The position numbers were made by a program, and so were the translations under genes. Shown here one piece after another: positions 55,073-64,000 of a DNA stretch of 64,000 bases. The notes beneath the pieces are model-generated. The model was given only the letters and a program-made list of their open reading frames with translations. It did no database searches and was not told the DNA's origin. The stretch spans positions 1 to 64,000 of the forward strand of contig CALLLW010000061.1 of assembly GCA_938007995.1 (NCBI GenBank). Reading direction: 5' to 3'. How positions within the stretch are numbered: the stretch's first letter is position 1; every line of letters begins with the position of its first letter. The stretch is from an uncultured Granulosicoccaceae bacterium. Its GTDB lineage: Bacteria > Pseudomonadota > Gammaproteobacteria > Granulosicoccales > Granulosicoccaceae.

Positions 55073-56292
55073 TAGTAATTCACCCTCTCTGGTACCGGCT
55101 TGGTCTTTTCGTTCTTACTGATAAAGAACAGGGCGATAAAGAACCCGAAGTAAATTACAGAGCACAGTCGCGAAATAAACGTGCCGACCGGGGTTACCGG
55201 CTGCAGGCCGTAGTAACCAAGTACCAGGAATGAAATCACAAACGCTGCCAGAATCACCTTATAGGCAGTTGATCGATAGCGGATCGAACGCACCGGATTT
55301 CGATCTATCCATGGCAGGAAGAACAAAACGGCAATCGCTGCAAACATTGAAATAACACCCAGCAGCTTGATCGGGATTGCACGCAGAATCGCGTAGTACG
55401 GTGTGAAATACCATACCGGGGCAATATGCTCAGGCGTCTTTAGAGGATCAGCCGGAACAAAATTAGCGTGCTCCAGAAAGTAACCACCCATTTCAGGTGC
55501 AAAGAACACAATCGCGAAAAAGATAATTAAAAATACCGCCACACCGATCATGTCTTTGACCGTGTAGTACGGATGGAACGGGATGCCATCGAGTGGCTTG
55601 CCATCGGCACCTTTGACTTTTTTGATGTCCACGCCGTCAGGGTTATTCGAGCCGACTTCATGCAGCGCAATAATGTGCACAAATACCAGCCCGACAAGCA
55701 CCAGCGGCATGGCAATAACGTGCAATGCAAAGAAACGGTTCAGTGTGGCATCTGACACAACATAGTCACCACGCAACCATAGAGTAATGGCATCACCGAC
55801 GAATGGAATCGCACCAAACAGCGAAATAATCACCTGTGCACCCCAGTAAGACATTTGCCCCCATGGCAGCAGATAACCCATGAAGGCTTCCGCCATCAGC
55901 ATCAGGTAGATCAACATACCGAAGATCCACAGTAACTCACGCGGCTTTTTATAGGAGCCATACATGATGGCGCGCATCATGTGCAGATAGACCACAACAA
56001 AAAACATTGAGGCACCGGTTGAGTGCATATACCTGATCAGCCAACCCCAGTTAACATCGCGCATGATGTATTCAACTGACTTGAACGCCAGGTCTCCATC
56101 AGGCTTGTAGTTCATGGTCAGGAAGATACCGGTGACGATCTGAATCACCAGAACTAGTAACGCAAGAGACCCAAAGTAGTACCAGAAATTAAAGTTCTTC
56201 GGTGCGTAGTACTGACCGACGTGTTTGTTCCAGGTCGCGGTAAGCGGAATACGCTCGTCGATCCACGCCATGGTGTTGCTGATTTTGCTCAT
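55072..56292 (-). CDS. petB: Cytochrome b of the bc1 complex
   Basis: 406 residues with eight or nine membrane segments. The heme-ligand His pairs lie in RYMHSTGASMFFVVVYLHMMRA and in FFALHVIAMPLVLVGLVFVHIIALHEVGSNNP. The Qo-site motif PDxW/PEWY type is seen as PVWYFTPYYAILR. It oxidises quinol at Qo and reduces quinone at Qi. One-base overlaps join it to petA and petC. Confidence 0.97.
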   Translation of the reverse strand: MSKISNTMAWIDERIPLTATWNKHVGQYYAPKNFNFWYYFGSLALLVLVIQIVTGIFLTMNYKPDGDLAFKSVEYIMRDVNWGWLIRYMHSTGASMFFVVVYLHMMRAIMYGSYKKPRELLWIFGMLIYLMLMAEAFMGYLLPWGQMSYWGAQVIISLFGAIPFVGDAITLWLRGDYVVSDATLNRFFALHVIAMPLVLVGLVFVHIIALHEVGSNNPDGVDIKKVKGADGKPLDGIPFHPYYTVKDMIGVAVFLIIFFAIVFFAPEMGGYFLEHANFVPADPLKTPEHIAPVWYFTPYYAILRAIPIKLLGVISMFAAIAVLFFLPWIDRNPVRSIRYRSTAYKVILAAFVISFLVLGYYGLQPVTPVGTFISRLCSVIYFGFFIALFFISKNEKTKPVPERVNY

Positions 56293-56915
56293 CAGGCCTG
56301 CTCTCCATCTTCACCGACAAGAATCACCGTATCTGACACAAAGCTGTAAGGTGGCACCGTCAGATTGGTTGGCGCAGGAGCGCCCTTGTATACCCGGCCG
56401 GCAATATCAAACTTTGATCCGTGGCAGGGGCAGAAAAATCCACCCTTCCAGTCAGCACCTAAATCAATCGGCGCGACATCAGGTCGGAAAGTTGGCGAAC
56501 AACCCAGATGGGTACAAACGCCGGACATGACGAGCACTTCGGGCTTGATGGATCTGTAGGTGTTTTTCGCATAGTCCGGCTGGTCAGACTTGTCTGATTC
56601 GACATCACGCAACTCCCCGCTGACTGCCTCAAGGCCTTCCAGCAACTCAGGGGTACGGCGCACCACCCAGACCGGCTTACCACGCCATTCAACAACTACC
56701 CGCTGCCCGGGCTCAAGCTTGCTGATATCAACCTCAACCGGTGCGCCAGCCGCGCGGGCTCGTGCACTGGGTGACATTGAAGACACAAATGGTATCGCCA
56801 GAGCGAGCGCTCCAGCCGCGCCGACAACCCCGGCACCGGTGGTTAGCAATCTTCGCCTTTTCTCATCTACTGCCGGGGTGCCTGCCCCGCTGGAAGCAAC
56901 ATTGTCTGCTGCCAT
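56292..56915 (-). CDS. petA: Rieske iron-sulfur protein of the bc1 complex
   Basis: 207 residues from the ATG at 56915, which has GGAG seven bases before it; the longer open frame to 57029 is not supported. A twin-arginine-type region KRRRLLTTGAGVVGAAG precedes the membrane anchor (about 24-45). The 2Fe-2S binding boxes are CTHLGC and CPCHGSKFD. It is the first gene of petABC and moves electrons from quinol to cytochrome c1. Confidence 0.97.
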   Translation of the reverse strand: MAADNVASSGAGTPAVDEKRRRLLTTGAGVVGAAGALALAIPFVSSMSPSARARAAGAPVEVDISKLEPGQRVVVEWRGKPVWVVRRTPELLEGLEAVSGELRDVESDKSDQPDYAKNTYRSIKPEVLVMSGVCTHLGCSPTFRPDVAPIDLGADWKGGFFCPCHGSKFDIAGRVYKGAPAPTNLTVPPYSFVSDTVILVGEDGEQA

Positions 56916-57538
56916 AGGATGCTCCAAATGTTTAAATAGAAACTGATTGCCGCGTTGCACATGTAACCTGCAACGCGCGCTTATATTCTGGTGAATTCCC
57001 GACTGGGAGAACTCTGTACCGGTAGCCACTGGTGGTTACCGTTGCAAATTTTTCTAATTGCCACCTGGAACCCCCGGGGCAAGCCATCGTGCAAACCATC
57101 GCCATTGCGCCAACGCAAGTGAGCCATCTGTTGCATGCCGTCGGCAGTATTCTTCCGTGTGTAGCACTGCCAGCATTACAATCCGTGTACGGCGGTTAAC
57201 CTGCCTAAGCCTGGCAACGCCAACAGCTTGTAGCAAACTCCAAAATAATATCACAGAACGCCGGAAATGCTTAAGTGATGCAAGCTAACATTCACCGGCA
57301 ATCGGATTATTCGTGGCATTTAAAGCTTCAGGCACCTGCCGCCGCGCCTGAACAACAACCGGACATCCAATAACTATTCCACGCCGACTCGCTGACGGGG
57401 CAGTCAGCAAAAAAATCACTAAAAAATGCCTAATACACTGATGAGGCTGTGATCAGCTATCTGAACCGATTCAGATAACCCTGCCCCACTCGCACCATGT
57501 ATTTCGATGAAATTGGGTCAAACACTATCAGCGACTGA
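56916..57538. other. Intergenic region hisD / petA
   Basis: 623 bp without a convincing gene. It includes the petA promoter region, a 7-bp hairpin ggtagcc/ggttacc at 57021-57040, and an 8-bp perfect hairpin tatctgaa/ttcagata at 57458-57477 about 60 bp past the hisD stop, a candidate transcript end without a T-tract. Confidence 0.5.
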
Positions 57539-58843
57539 TCAATCAGATTTATATCTCAACTCTGCAGAAACGGCGTGAGCCTCCAGACCTTCCGAACGAG
57601 CCAGCACGGCTGCAGTGAGTCCGAGCGTCCTGGCACCAGTACGAGAGCAACTGATAATGCTGCTGCGCTTTTGAAAATCATAAACTCCGAGCGGGCTGGA
57701 AAATCGCGCAGTACCAGAGGTTGGCAACACGTGATTTGGCCCGGCACAGTAATCACCGAGTGCCTCAGCCGTATAGCGACCCATAAAAATCGCGCCAGCG
57801 TGGCGGATATTTTCCAGCAGTTTCTCCGGATGCTCAACAGACAGCTCCAGATGTTCTGGTGCAATTTTATTGATCAGTTCAACCGCCTGATCAAGATCAG
57901 TGACATCAATAAAGCAGCCGCGATCCTTCATCGACTGCCTGATCGTGTCTGCCCGAGGCATCTTTTCGATCAGCCGATTCATAGCCTGCAGCACCCGCTC
58001 AATGAACTCTGCATCGTCACTAATCAAAATCGCCTGAGCCAGTTCATCGTGTTCAGCCTGTGAAAACAGATCTGCCGCTATCCAGTCGGGATCTGTACCG
58101 CCATCGCAGACCACACAAATTTCTGACGGACCGGCGATCATGTCGATGCCGACTTTACCAAACACCGCACGCTTGGCGGTCGCCACATAAATATTACCCG
58201 GGCCGACTATCTTGTCTACTGCCGGTACTGACTCGGTACCGTAGGCAAGTGCGGCGACGGCCTGCGCTCCGCCAATAGTAAAGACGCGATCAACTCCGGC
58301 AACACAGGCCGCAGCGAGGACCGCATCATTCAGAACGCCATCCGGTGCAGGCACTACCATGATCAGCTCGCTGACACCGGCGACCTTCGCTGGTATTGCA
58401 TTCATTAATACAGAGGATGGATAAGCCGCTTTACCGCCAGGCACATACAGACCCACTCGATCCAGTGGCGTCACGCGCTGACCAAGCACGGTGCCGTTGT
58501 CTTCTTCGTAGCGCCACGACTCACCCAACTGTTTTTGATGAAAATCGCGTATCCGCTGCGCTGCCTGCTGCAGTCCTTCAGCGATGTCCGACGGCAATCG
58601 CTCAAGTGCCTGTGCCAACGACTCCTGCGATAAAGACAGCGCTGACGATTCAGTGATGTTTCTTCGATCCAGCTGATTAGTGAAGTTAATCAGCGCAGCG
58701 TCACCCTCACTGCGTACCTTTGCGACAATGTTATCGACAGTCGCATTGACCGTGGCATCTGAAACGCCTTCCCACGCGAGTATTTGCTGCAATCGATCAG
58801 CAAAGTCAGGCTGGGTTGTTGTCAGTCGATTGGTGGTAATCAT
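57539..58843 (-). CDS. hisD: Histidinol dehydrogenase
   Basis: 434 residues, full length. Landmarks are [27 protein letters not shown] (about 128-154), [44 protein letters not shown] and the zinc and catalytic His region [13 protein letters not shown]. It oxidises histidinol to histidine in two NAD steps. It starts 7 bp after the DAHP synthase stop on the same strand. hisC and other his genes are not in the window. Confidence 0.97.
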   Translation of the reverse strand: MITTNRLTTTQPDFADRLQQILAWEGVSDATVNATVDNIVAKVRSEGDAALINFTNQLDRRNITESSALSLSQESLAQALERLPSDIAEGLQQAAQRIRDFHQKQLGESWRYEEDNGTVLGQRVTPLDRVGLYVPGGKAAYPSSVLMNAIPAKVAGVSELIMVVPAPDGVLNDAVLAAACVAGVDRVFTIGGAQAVAALAYGTESVPAVDKIVGPGNIYVATAKRAVFGKVGIDMIAGPSEICVVCDGGTDPDWIAADLFSQAEHDELAQAILISDDAEFIERVLQAMNRLIEKMPRADTIRQSMKDRGCFIDVTDLDQAVELINKIAPEHLELSVEHPEKLLENIRHAGAIFMGRYTAEALGDYCAGPNHVLPTSGTARFSSPLGVYDFQKRSSIISCSRTGARTLGLTAAVLARSEGLEAHAVSAELRYKSD

Positions 58844-58850
58844 TAAATCT

Positions 58851-59924
58851 TTAACCGTGCTGTCTGCGCGCTGCGACCGCCTGCGCCAGTTCTGTCAGCA
58901 TTTCTTCGGTATCCTGCCAGCCAACGCATGGATCAGTAATGCTCTGGCCTTTGGTTAAAGGCTCACCGGGCTTGTGATCCTGCCTGCCTTCAATCAGATT
59001 GCTTTCGATCATGACGCCGATGATACGTTTATCACCATCACTCAGCTGACTGCAAATATCGCGGCAAACATAACGCTGGCGTTTAAAAATTTTACGACAG
59101 TTGGCATGACTGCAATCAATCATAACGTTAGACCTGACGCCGGCCTTTTCCATCATCGCAGAGGCATCGTCCATGCTTGCAGCATCATAGTTGGTATGCG
59201 GTCCGCCGCGTAAGATCAGATGGCAATCATTATTACCAGCGGTGGCAAAAATAGCGCTGCCACCTTCTTTGGTAACCGATAAAAAGTGATGTGGTCTTGA
59301 AGAAGAACAGATCGCATCAACTGCGATCTGCACACTGCCACCGGTTCCGTTTTTAAACCCGACCGGCGCAGAGATACCGGATGCAAGCTCACGATGCCCC
59401 TGACTTTCAGTGGTACGTGCGCCAATCGCACCCCAGCCAACCAGATCGGCAATATACTGCGGACTGATAAGATCAAGAAATTCACTGCCAGCCGGCAAAC
59501 CCAGCTTGTTGATGTTACGGAGTAACTCGCGAGCAGTGCGCAGGCCGCGGTTGATCTGAAAACTGTCATCAAGGCCGGGATCATTGATCAGCCCTTTCCA
59601 GCCAACAGTGGTGCGTGGTTTTTCAAAGTAAACCCGCATCACTACCAGCAGGTTATCTGCAACCGTTGGCGCGAATGCCGCGAGCTTCTCGGCATACTCA
59701 ACCCCGGCTTCGGGATCATGAATCGAACAAGGGCCAACCACTACCACCAGCCGATCATCTTCACCATGCAGAATTCGATGAATACCGGAGCGGGCTCCCT
59801 GCACTGTTTTCGCAATTTCGTCCGTGACGGGCAAATCGGCAATCAGGCTGGCTGGTGAGATAAGCTCTTTCAGCTCTTTGATACGCAGATCATCGGTGTT
59901 GTACTGCGCAGTTTGTTGGTTCAT
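58851..59924 (-). CDS. aroG: 3-deoxy-7-phosphoheptulonate (DAHP) synthase, class I
   Basis: 357 residues, AroF/AroG/AroH type. Landmarks are [21 protein letters not shown] (Cys metal ligand), [54 protein letters not shown] and DCSHANCRK. It condenses PEP and erythrose 4-phosphate at the entry of the shikimate pathway. Which aromatic amino acid inhibits it cannot be read here, so the symbol is a family label. Its position between hisG and hisD is unusual and suggests joint expression with histidine genes. Confidence 0.93.
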   Translation of the reverse strand: MNQQTAQYNTDDLRIKELKELISPASLIADLPVTDEIAKTVQGARSGIHRILHGEDDRLVVVVGPCSIHDPEAGVEYAEKLAAFAPTVADNLLVVMRVYFEKPRTTVGWKGLINDPGLDDSFQINRGLRTARELLRNINKLGLPAGSEFLDLISPQYIADLVGWGAIGARTTESQGHRELASGISAPVGFKNGTGGSVQIAVDAICSSSRPHHFLSVTKEGGSAIFATAGNNDCHLILRGGPHTNYDAASMDDASAMMEKAGVRSNVMIDCSHANCRKIFKRQRYVCRDICSQLSDGDKRIIGVMIESNLIEGRQDHKPGEPLTKGQSITDPCVGWQDTEEMLTELAQAVAARRQHG

Positions 59925-60012
59925 GTGTTTGTTGTCCGATGCAGAATTTTAAAAACGCGGCTGGCTGATTTATAAAGTATGGCCGGTTGAAGTTTTGCTT
60001 ATCGATTAACGG

Positions 60013-60654
60013 TTAATTTTTTCCGACAACGCCGGATAAATCATCAATGAGTTGATGGATAGTCTGATGCTTAATTTTCATTGATGCCTTGTTGACGATA
60101 AGCCTTGAGCTAATCTGGTGTATCGGCTCGCCGATTACCTGCAAGCCGTTTGCGGCCAGTGTTGCACCAGTTTCCATGATATCAACAATGACATCCGCCA
60201 TACCCACAAGGGGCGCCAGTTCCATCGAGCCGTAGAGCTTGATGATCTCGACCTGTTGGCCACGGCGGTCAAAAAAGTCCCTCGCCACTTGCGGGTATTT
60301 GGTTGCAACCTTGAGCATGCCGGAACCGTCGATACCAGCCCCCTGCCTTCCCGCCACCACCAGTTGGCAGACACCAATACCGAGATCGAGCGGCTCGTAG
60401 ATACCCCTGCCAGTGTGCTCCAGCAGCACATCCTTGCCGGTCACGCCTATATCTGCACCGCCGTACTCGACATAGGCAGGCACGTCACTGGCGCGAACCA
60501 GCAATATCTTTGTATCCGGCTGATTGGTATCCACCCTAAGCTTGCGCGTTGTCTCGGCATCTTCAGCGGGAACAATGCCTGCAGCTTCTAGCAAAGGCAG
60601 CGTAGATTTTAATATTCTGCCTTTAGTAAGTGCGATGGAGAGCGGCTGACGCAT
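60013..60654 (-). CDS. hisG: ATP phosphoribosyltransferase catalytic subunit, short form
   Basis: 213 residues. ALTKGRILKSTLPLLEAAGI at the N-terminus, ADIGVTGKDVL, and the PRPP-binding EIIKLYGSMELAPLVGMADVIVDIMETGATL are canonical. The length matches the short HisG_S form, which lacks the C-terminal regulatory domain and needs HisZ for activity and histidine feedback. No hisZ is in the window. It lies 8 bp after the murA stop, the common murA-hisG order. Confidence 0.96.
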   Translation of the reverse strand: MRQPLSIALTKGRILKSTLPLLEAAGIVPAEDAETTRKLRVDTNQPDTKILLVRASDVPAYVEYGGADIGVTGKDVLLEHTGRGIYEPLDLGIGVCQLVVAGRQGAGIDGSGMLKVATKYPQVARDFFDRRGQQVEIIKLYGSMELAPLVGMADVIVDIMETGATLAANGLQVIGEPIHQISSRLIVNKASMKIKHQTIHQLIDDLSGVVGKN

Positions 60655-60662
60655 TAGGTTAA

Positions 60663-61922
<1,260 letters not shown>

Positions 61923-62256
61923 TTATTTTGAATCGCAATGCAGAGGAGTGACGTTGCCGTGATCCCGGACAGATAGCCCAATGGCAAAGCAGTTGCGCAG
62001 GCCGCGAACGACCGCGCCGCCAATGATAGCGGAAGATAAGACCAATCCCAACCGCTCGTCGTATCTGTTTTCAGACAATGGCCATGATTCAAAGATTCTA
62101 CGTGGCTTTGTTGATCGACACGTGTTGCCTGAAAACGGCTAAAGTAAGCGAGGAGTACCAGCGCGCAAGCTACTGCGCGAGAGGATCTATACAGGCAGGA
62201 CTGCGCGCGCGGATGCTGCGACGACTGGCAAGCAACCACCGCAGCAAACCCGCAAA
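61923..62256. other. Intergenic region mlaC / murA
   Basis: 334 bp. In many gammaproteobacteria this interval holds mlaB (STAS) and ibaG (BolA type). I see no frame resembling either; the open frames present lack domains. It presumably contains the murA promoter, not assigned. Confidence 0.5.
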
Positions 62257-62853
62257 TTACTCGTTGTTCTTCGCCCGAAGTGTGTCGATCAGGCCACTGA
62301 CGCCGCCCTGCTTGATTTGGCTACTGAATTCAGACTGATAGCTTTTCACCAGGCTAACGTTCTCAACTTCAATGTCATAAACAAGCCAGTTGTCCGGTTC
62401 TGACTTGGTGGTTCTGAGCTTGTAGTCAACCGGAATCTTCACGTTGGCATCGTCGAAATACGTTTTCACCACTGCGATCCTGTCATCATTTTCGGTTGCC
62501 TGGTGCGGGAGTATTTCGAGCTTTTGCCCGGAGTACTCACCGAGTGCGGTGGTGTAGGTGTTGAGCAGGAGTTCGCGGAACTCTGAAACCAGCGCATCGC
62601 GCTCTTCTGCAGATGCTCCTTTCCATGCATTTGCACCAAGTGTAATTTTTGTCATCGTGGCGAAGTCGATATGAGGCAGCACTTCAGTATCGATTTTTGA
62701 ACGTACAAAGTTGCTGTCATTTTTTGCTTCCGGGCTGCTCAATGCCGAAATCATGTCGCCGGTTATCTTCCGCACCAACTCTTCCGCCGGATGAGCCAGG
62801 ACAACCGCTGGCAGCAGCCCGGCAACCAGTAATAGAGCACGAACAAATTTCAT
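62257..62853 (-). CDS. mlaC: Phospholipid-binding periplasmic protein MlaC
   Basis: 198 residues. A cleavable signal peptide (MKFVRALLLVAGLLPAVVLA) is followed by the Tol_Tol_Ttg2 domain: VLPHIDFATMTKITLGANAWKGASAEERDALVSEFRELLLNTYTTALGEYSG and, later, NWLVYDIEVENVSLVKSYQSEF. MlaC carries phospholipids between MlaA in the outer membrane and the MlaFEDB transporter. The transporter genes usually upstream are not here; instead mlaA is divergent across a 404-bp gap. Confidence 0.95.
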   Translation of the reverse strand: MKFVRALLLVAGLLPAVVLAHPAEELVRKITGDMISALSSPEAKNDSNFVRSKIDTEVLPHIDFATMTKITLGANAWKGASAEERDALVSEFRELLLNTYTTALGEYSGQKLEILPHQATENDDRIAVVKTYFDDANVKIPVDYKLRTTKSEPDNWLVYDIEVENVSLVKSYQSEFSSQIKQGGVSGLIDTLRAKNNE

Positions 62854-63257
62854 AAAGATCTCCTGTTTCTCAGGCTTCGAATTTAACCGAGGCCCACTTT
62901 ATATTTTTCAAGGTGACGGCTGCGTGTTGACGACCGGATGCCAGAGCATGTTACCAGCAGCTGAGGCAGCGCTGGCGTGTAAAACCAGCATTTCACTGAG
63001 TAATAATTTCGGGTTTTGTTCCAACAAACTCAAGCCGTAACGACCCAGTGCCGGCTGGCACTGCATCCCAGACTGCCGACAATGCTAATTCGTTACGCCC
63101 AAACCCCAGCTTAATCAAGGAATTAGTTGATCTGCGCTGGTTTTACAACCTTACTGGGTGCTCATAAGAACTTTGATATCTGATCGTTTTCGCAGGTAGA
63201 ATTCGGGTCTCAACGCCGGACCAGCTAGCATAGAGGCTACACGGGCATCTCCAATCC
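62854..63257. other. Divergent intergenic region mlaC / mlaA
   Basis: 404 bp with no gene. It contains the mlaA promoter at 63173-63202. The mlaC promoter was not assigned. Confidence 0.5.
63173..63202 (+). promoter_or_regulatory. Sigma-70 promoter of mlaA
   Basis: TTGATA (63173-63178) and TAGAAT (63197-63202), each one base off consensus, with an 18-bp spacer, about 55 bp before the mlaA start. Confidence 0.6.
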
Positions 63258-64000
63258 ATGAATCACCAGGTAATTCGACGCAGGCTCTTCAGAGTGATCA
63301 GTGCGCTACTGATCGCCGTGACACTATCAGCGTGCGCGACCAAAGGCCCGCCAGGCGCACCGATTAAAGATCCGCTTGAATCTGCCAACCGGGCCATCTT
63401 TTCCTTCAACGATAAGGTGGATCGCTATGCACTCAAGCCCGTAGCCACGGGCTACCGGAAAATCACCCCGCCACTGATCAGAACCGGGGTGAACAATTTT
63501 TTCGGCAACATTAGTGATGTCACGACAGCAGCCAACGGTTTTTTACAAGGCAAGTTTCAACAAGGACTTTCTGACACAGCAAGAGTTGCAGTGAACACCA
63601 TCATCGGGTTAGGCGGCATACTGGATGTTGCCACCCAGCTGGAATTTGAAAAGCACTACGAAGACTTTGGCCAGACGCTTGGCGTTTGGGGCGTGCCCGA
63701 GGGCCCGTACCTTGTGCTGCCATTCTTCGGGCCGCAAACTTTACGCAGCACCGTGGGCCTGCTGGGCGACAGTCAGACGGATCCATTGAACGCCGTTGAA
63801 CTGAAACGCGATGTGCGCGGGTCTCTGGTTACAGTCAATGTCATAAATGCCCGCGCCAATCTGCTGGCTGCATCATCAATCGCTGCTTCCGGCGCTCTTG
63901 ATCCGTACCGGTTCGTCAAGGACCGCTACATCGGCTGGCGTCGATCTCAAGTGTTTGACAGACCTGCGGCGACCACCAGAAGAAGCAACGCAGCAAACCG
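63258..64000 (+). CDS. mlaA: Phospholipid-binding outer-membrane lipoprotein MlaA (VacJ), partial at window edge
   Basis: 247 codons are visible and the frame is still open at the window end, so the stop lies outside. A signal sequence ends in lipobox LSAC with Cys26. The mature part has the MlaA hallmarks DPLESANRAIFSFNDKVDRY, GVNNFFGNISDVTTAANGFLQGK, NTIIGLGGILDVAT and FGQTLGVWGVPEGPYLVLPFFGPQTLR. MlaA removes misplaced phospholipids from the outer leaflet and hands them to MlaC, encoded divergently next door. E. coli MlaA has 251 residues, so only a short tail is missing. Confidence 0.96.
   Translation, partial: MNHQVIRRRLFRVISALLIAVTLSACATKGPPGAPIKDPLESANRAIFSFNDKVDRYALKPVATGYRKITPPLIRTGVNNFFGNISDVTTAANGFLQGKFQQGLSDTARVAVNTIIGLGGILDVATQLEFEKHYEDFGQTLGVWGVPEGPYLVLPFFGPQTLRSTVGLLGDSQTDPLNAVELKRDVRGSLVTVNVINARANLLAASSIAASGALDPYRFVKDRYIGWRRSQVFDRPAATTRRSNAAN

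Overview
The window is chromosomal DNA from a Gram-negative, flagellated, type IV-piliated, aerobic gammaproteobacterium. The evidence is a Pseudomonas/Chromatiales-like order of conserved blocks: fleQ-fleN-fliA, pilA-pilBCD-coaE, argJ-secA-lpxC-dcw, sspB-sspA-petCBA and hisD/hisG-murA-mla. The tandem pilins, an FMN-binding glutamate-synthase-like protein and a short-form HisG suggest a marine lineage of the Granulosicoccus/Chromatiales kind, but that placement is only a guess from gene content.

Layout. Positions 1-4200 are accessory. They hold a decayed IS3-type transposase between two copies of a 22-bp direct repeat, a large perfect-type hairpin, an O-antigen-ligase-like membrane protein, and a tightly coupled sulfotransferase / P-loop kinase-like pair in visibly AT-rich DNA. 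Positions 4354-9085 carry flagellar regulators: sigma-28 FliA, the MinD-like number regulator FleN, the sigma-54 activator FleQ and the divergent anti-sigma factor FlgM. A candidate sigma-54 promoter lies between fleQ and fleN. Positions 9238-17392 are housekeeping: tRNA-Ala(GGC), gltX, a PP2C phosphatase, clpB, pgeF, rluD and bamD. Positions 17668-23444 are the pilus block: two pilin genes separated by a terminator, pilB, pilC, pilD and coaE. Positions 23480-29326 hold argJ, secA, a DciA-like gene and lpxC.

Positions 29750-46512 are one complete division and cell wall (dcw) cluster on the minus strand, transcribed mraZ-rsmH-ftsL-ftsI-murE-murF-mraY-murD-ftsW-murG-murC-ddl-ftsQ-ftsA-ftsZ, mostly with stop/start overlaps. 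Its promoter region carries three MraZ-type boxes at a 10-bp period. RNase P RNA (rnpB) lies just upstream on the same strand. Then come a membrane-anchored glutamate-synthase-like protein, rsmI, lpoA with a yraN-type gene, sspB-sspA, the cytochrome bc1 operon petABC, an unusual murA-hisG-aroG-hisD run, and mlaC with a divergent mlaA running off the right end.

No CRISPR array, prophage or recognisable defence system was found. The least explained part is the accessory stretch at the left end. Most of the rest is well-known machinery, and its interest lies in regulatory DNA and in gene-order oddities.
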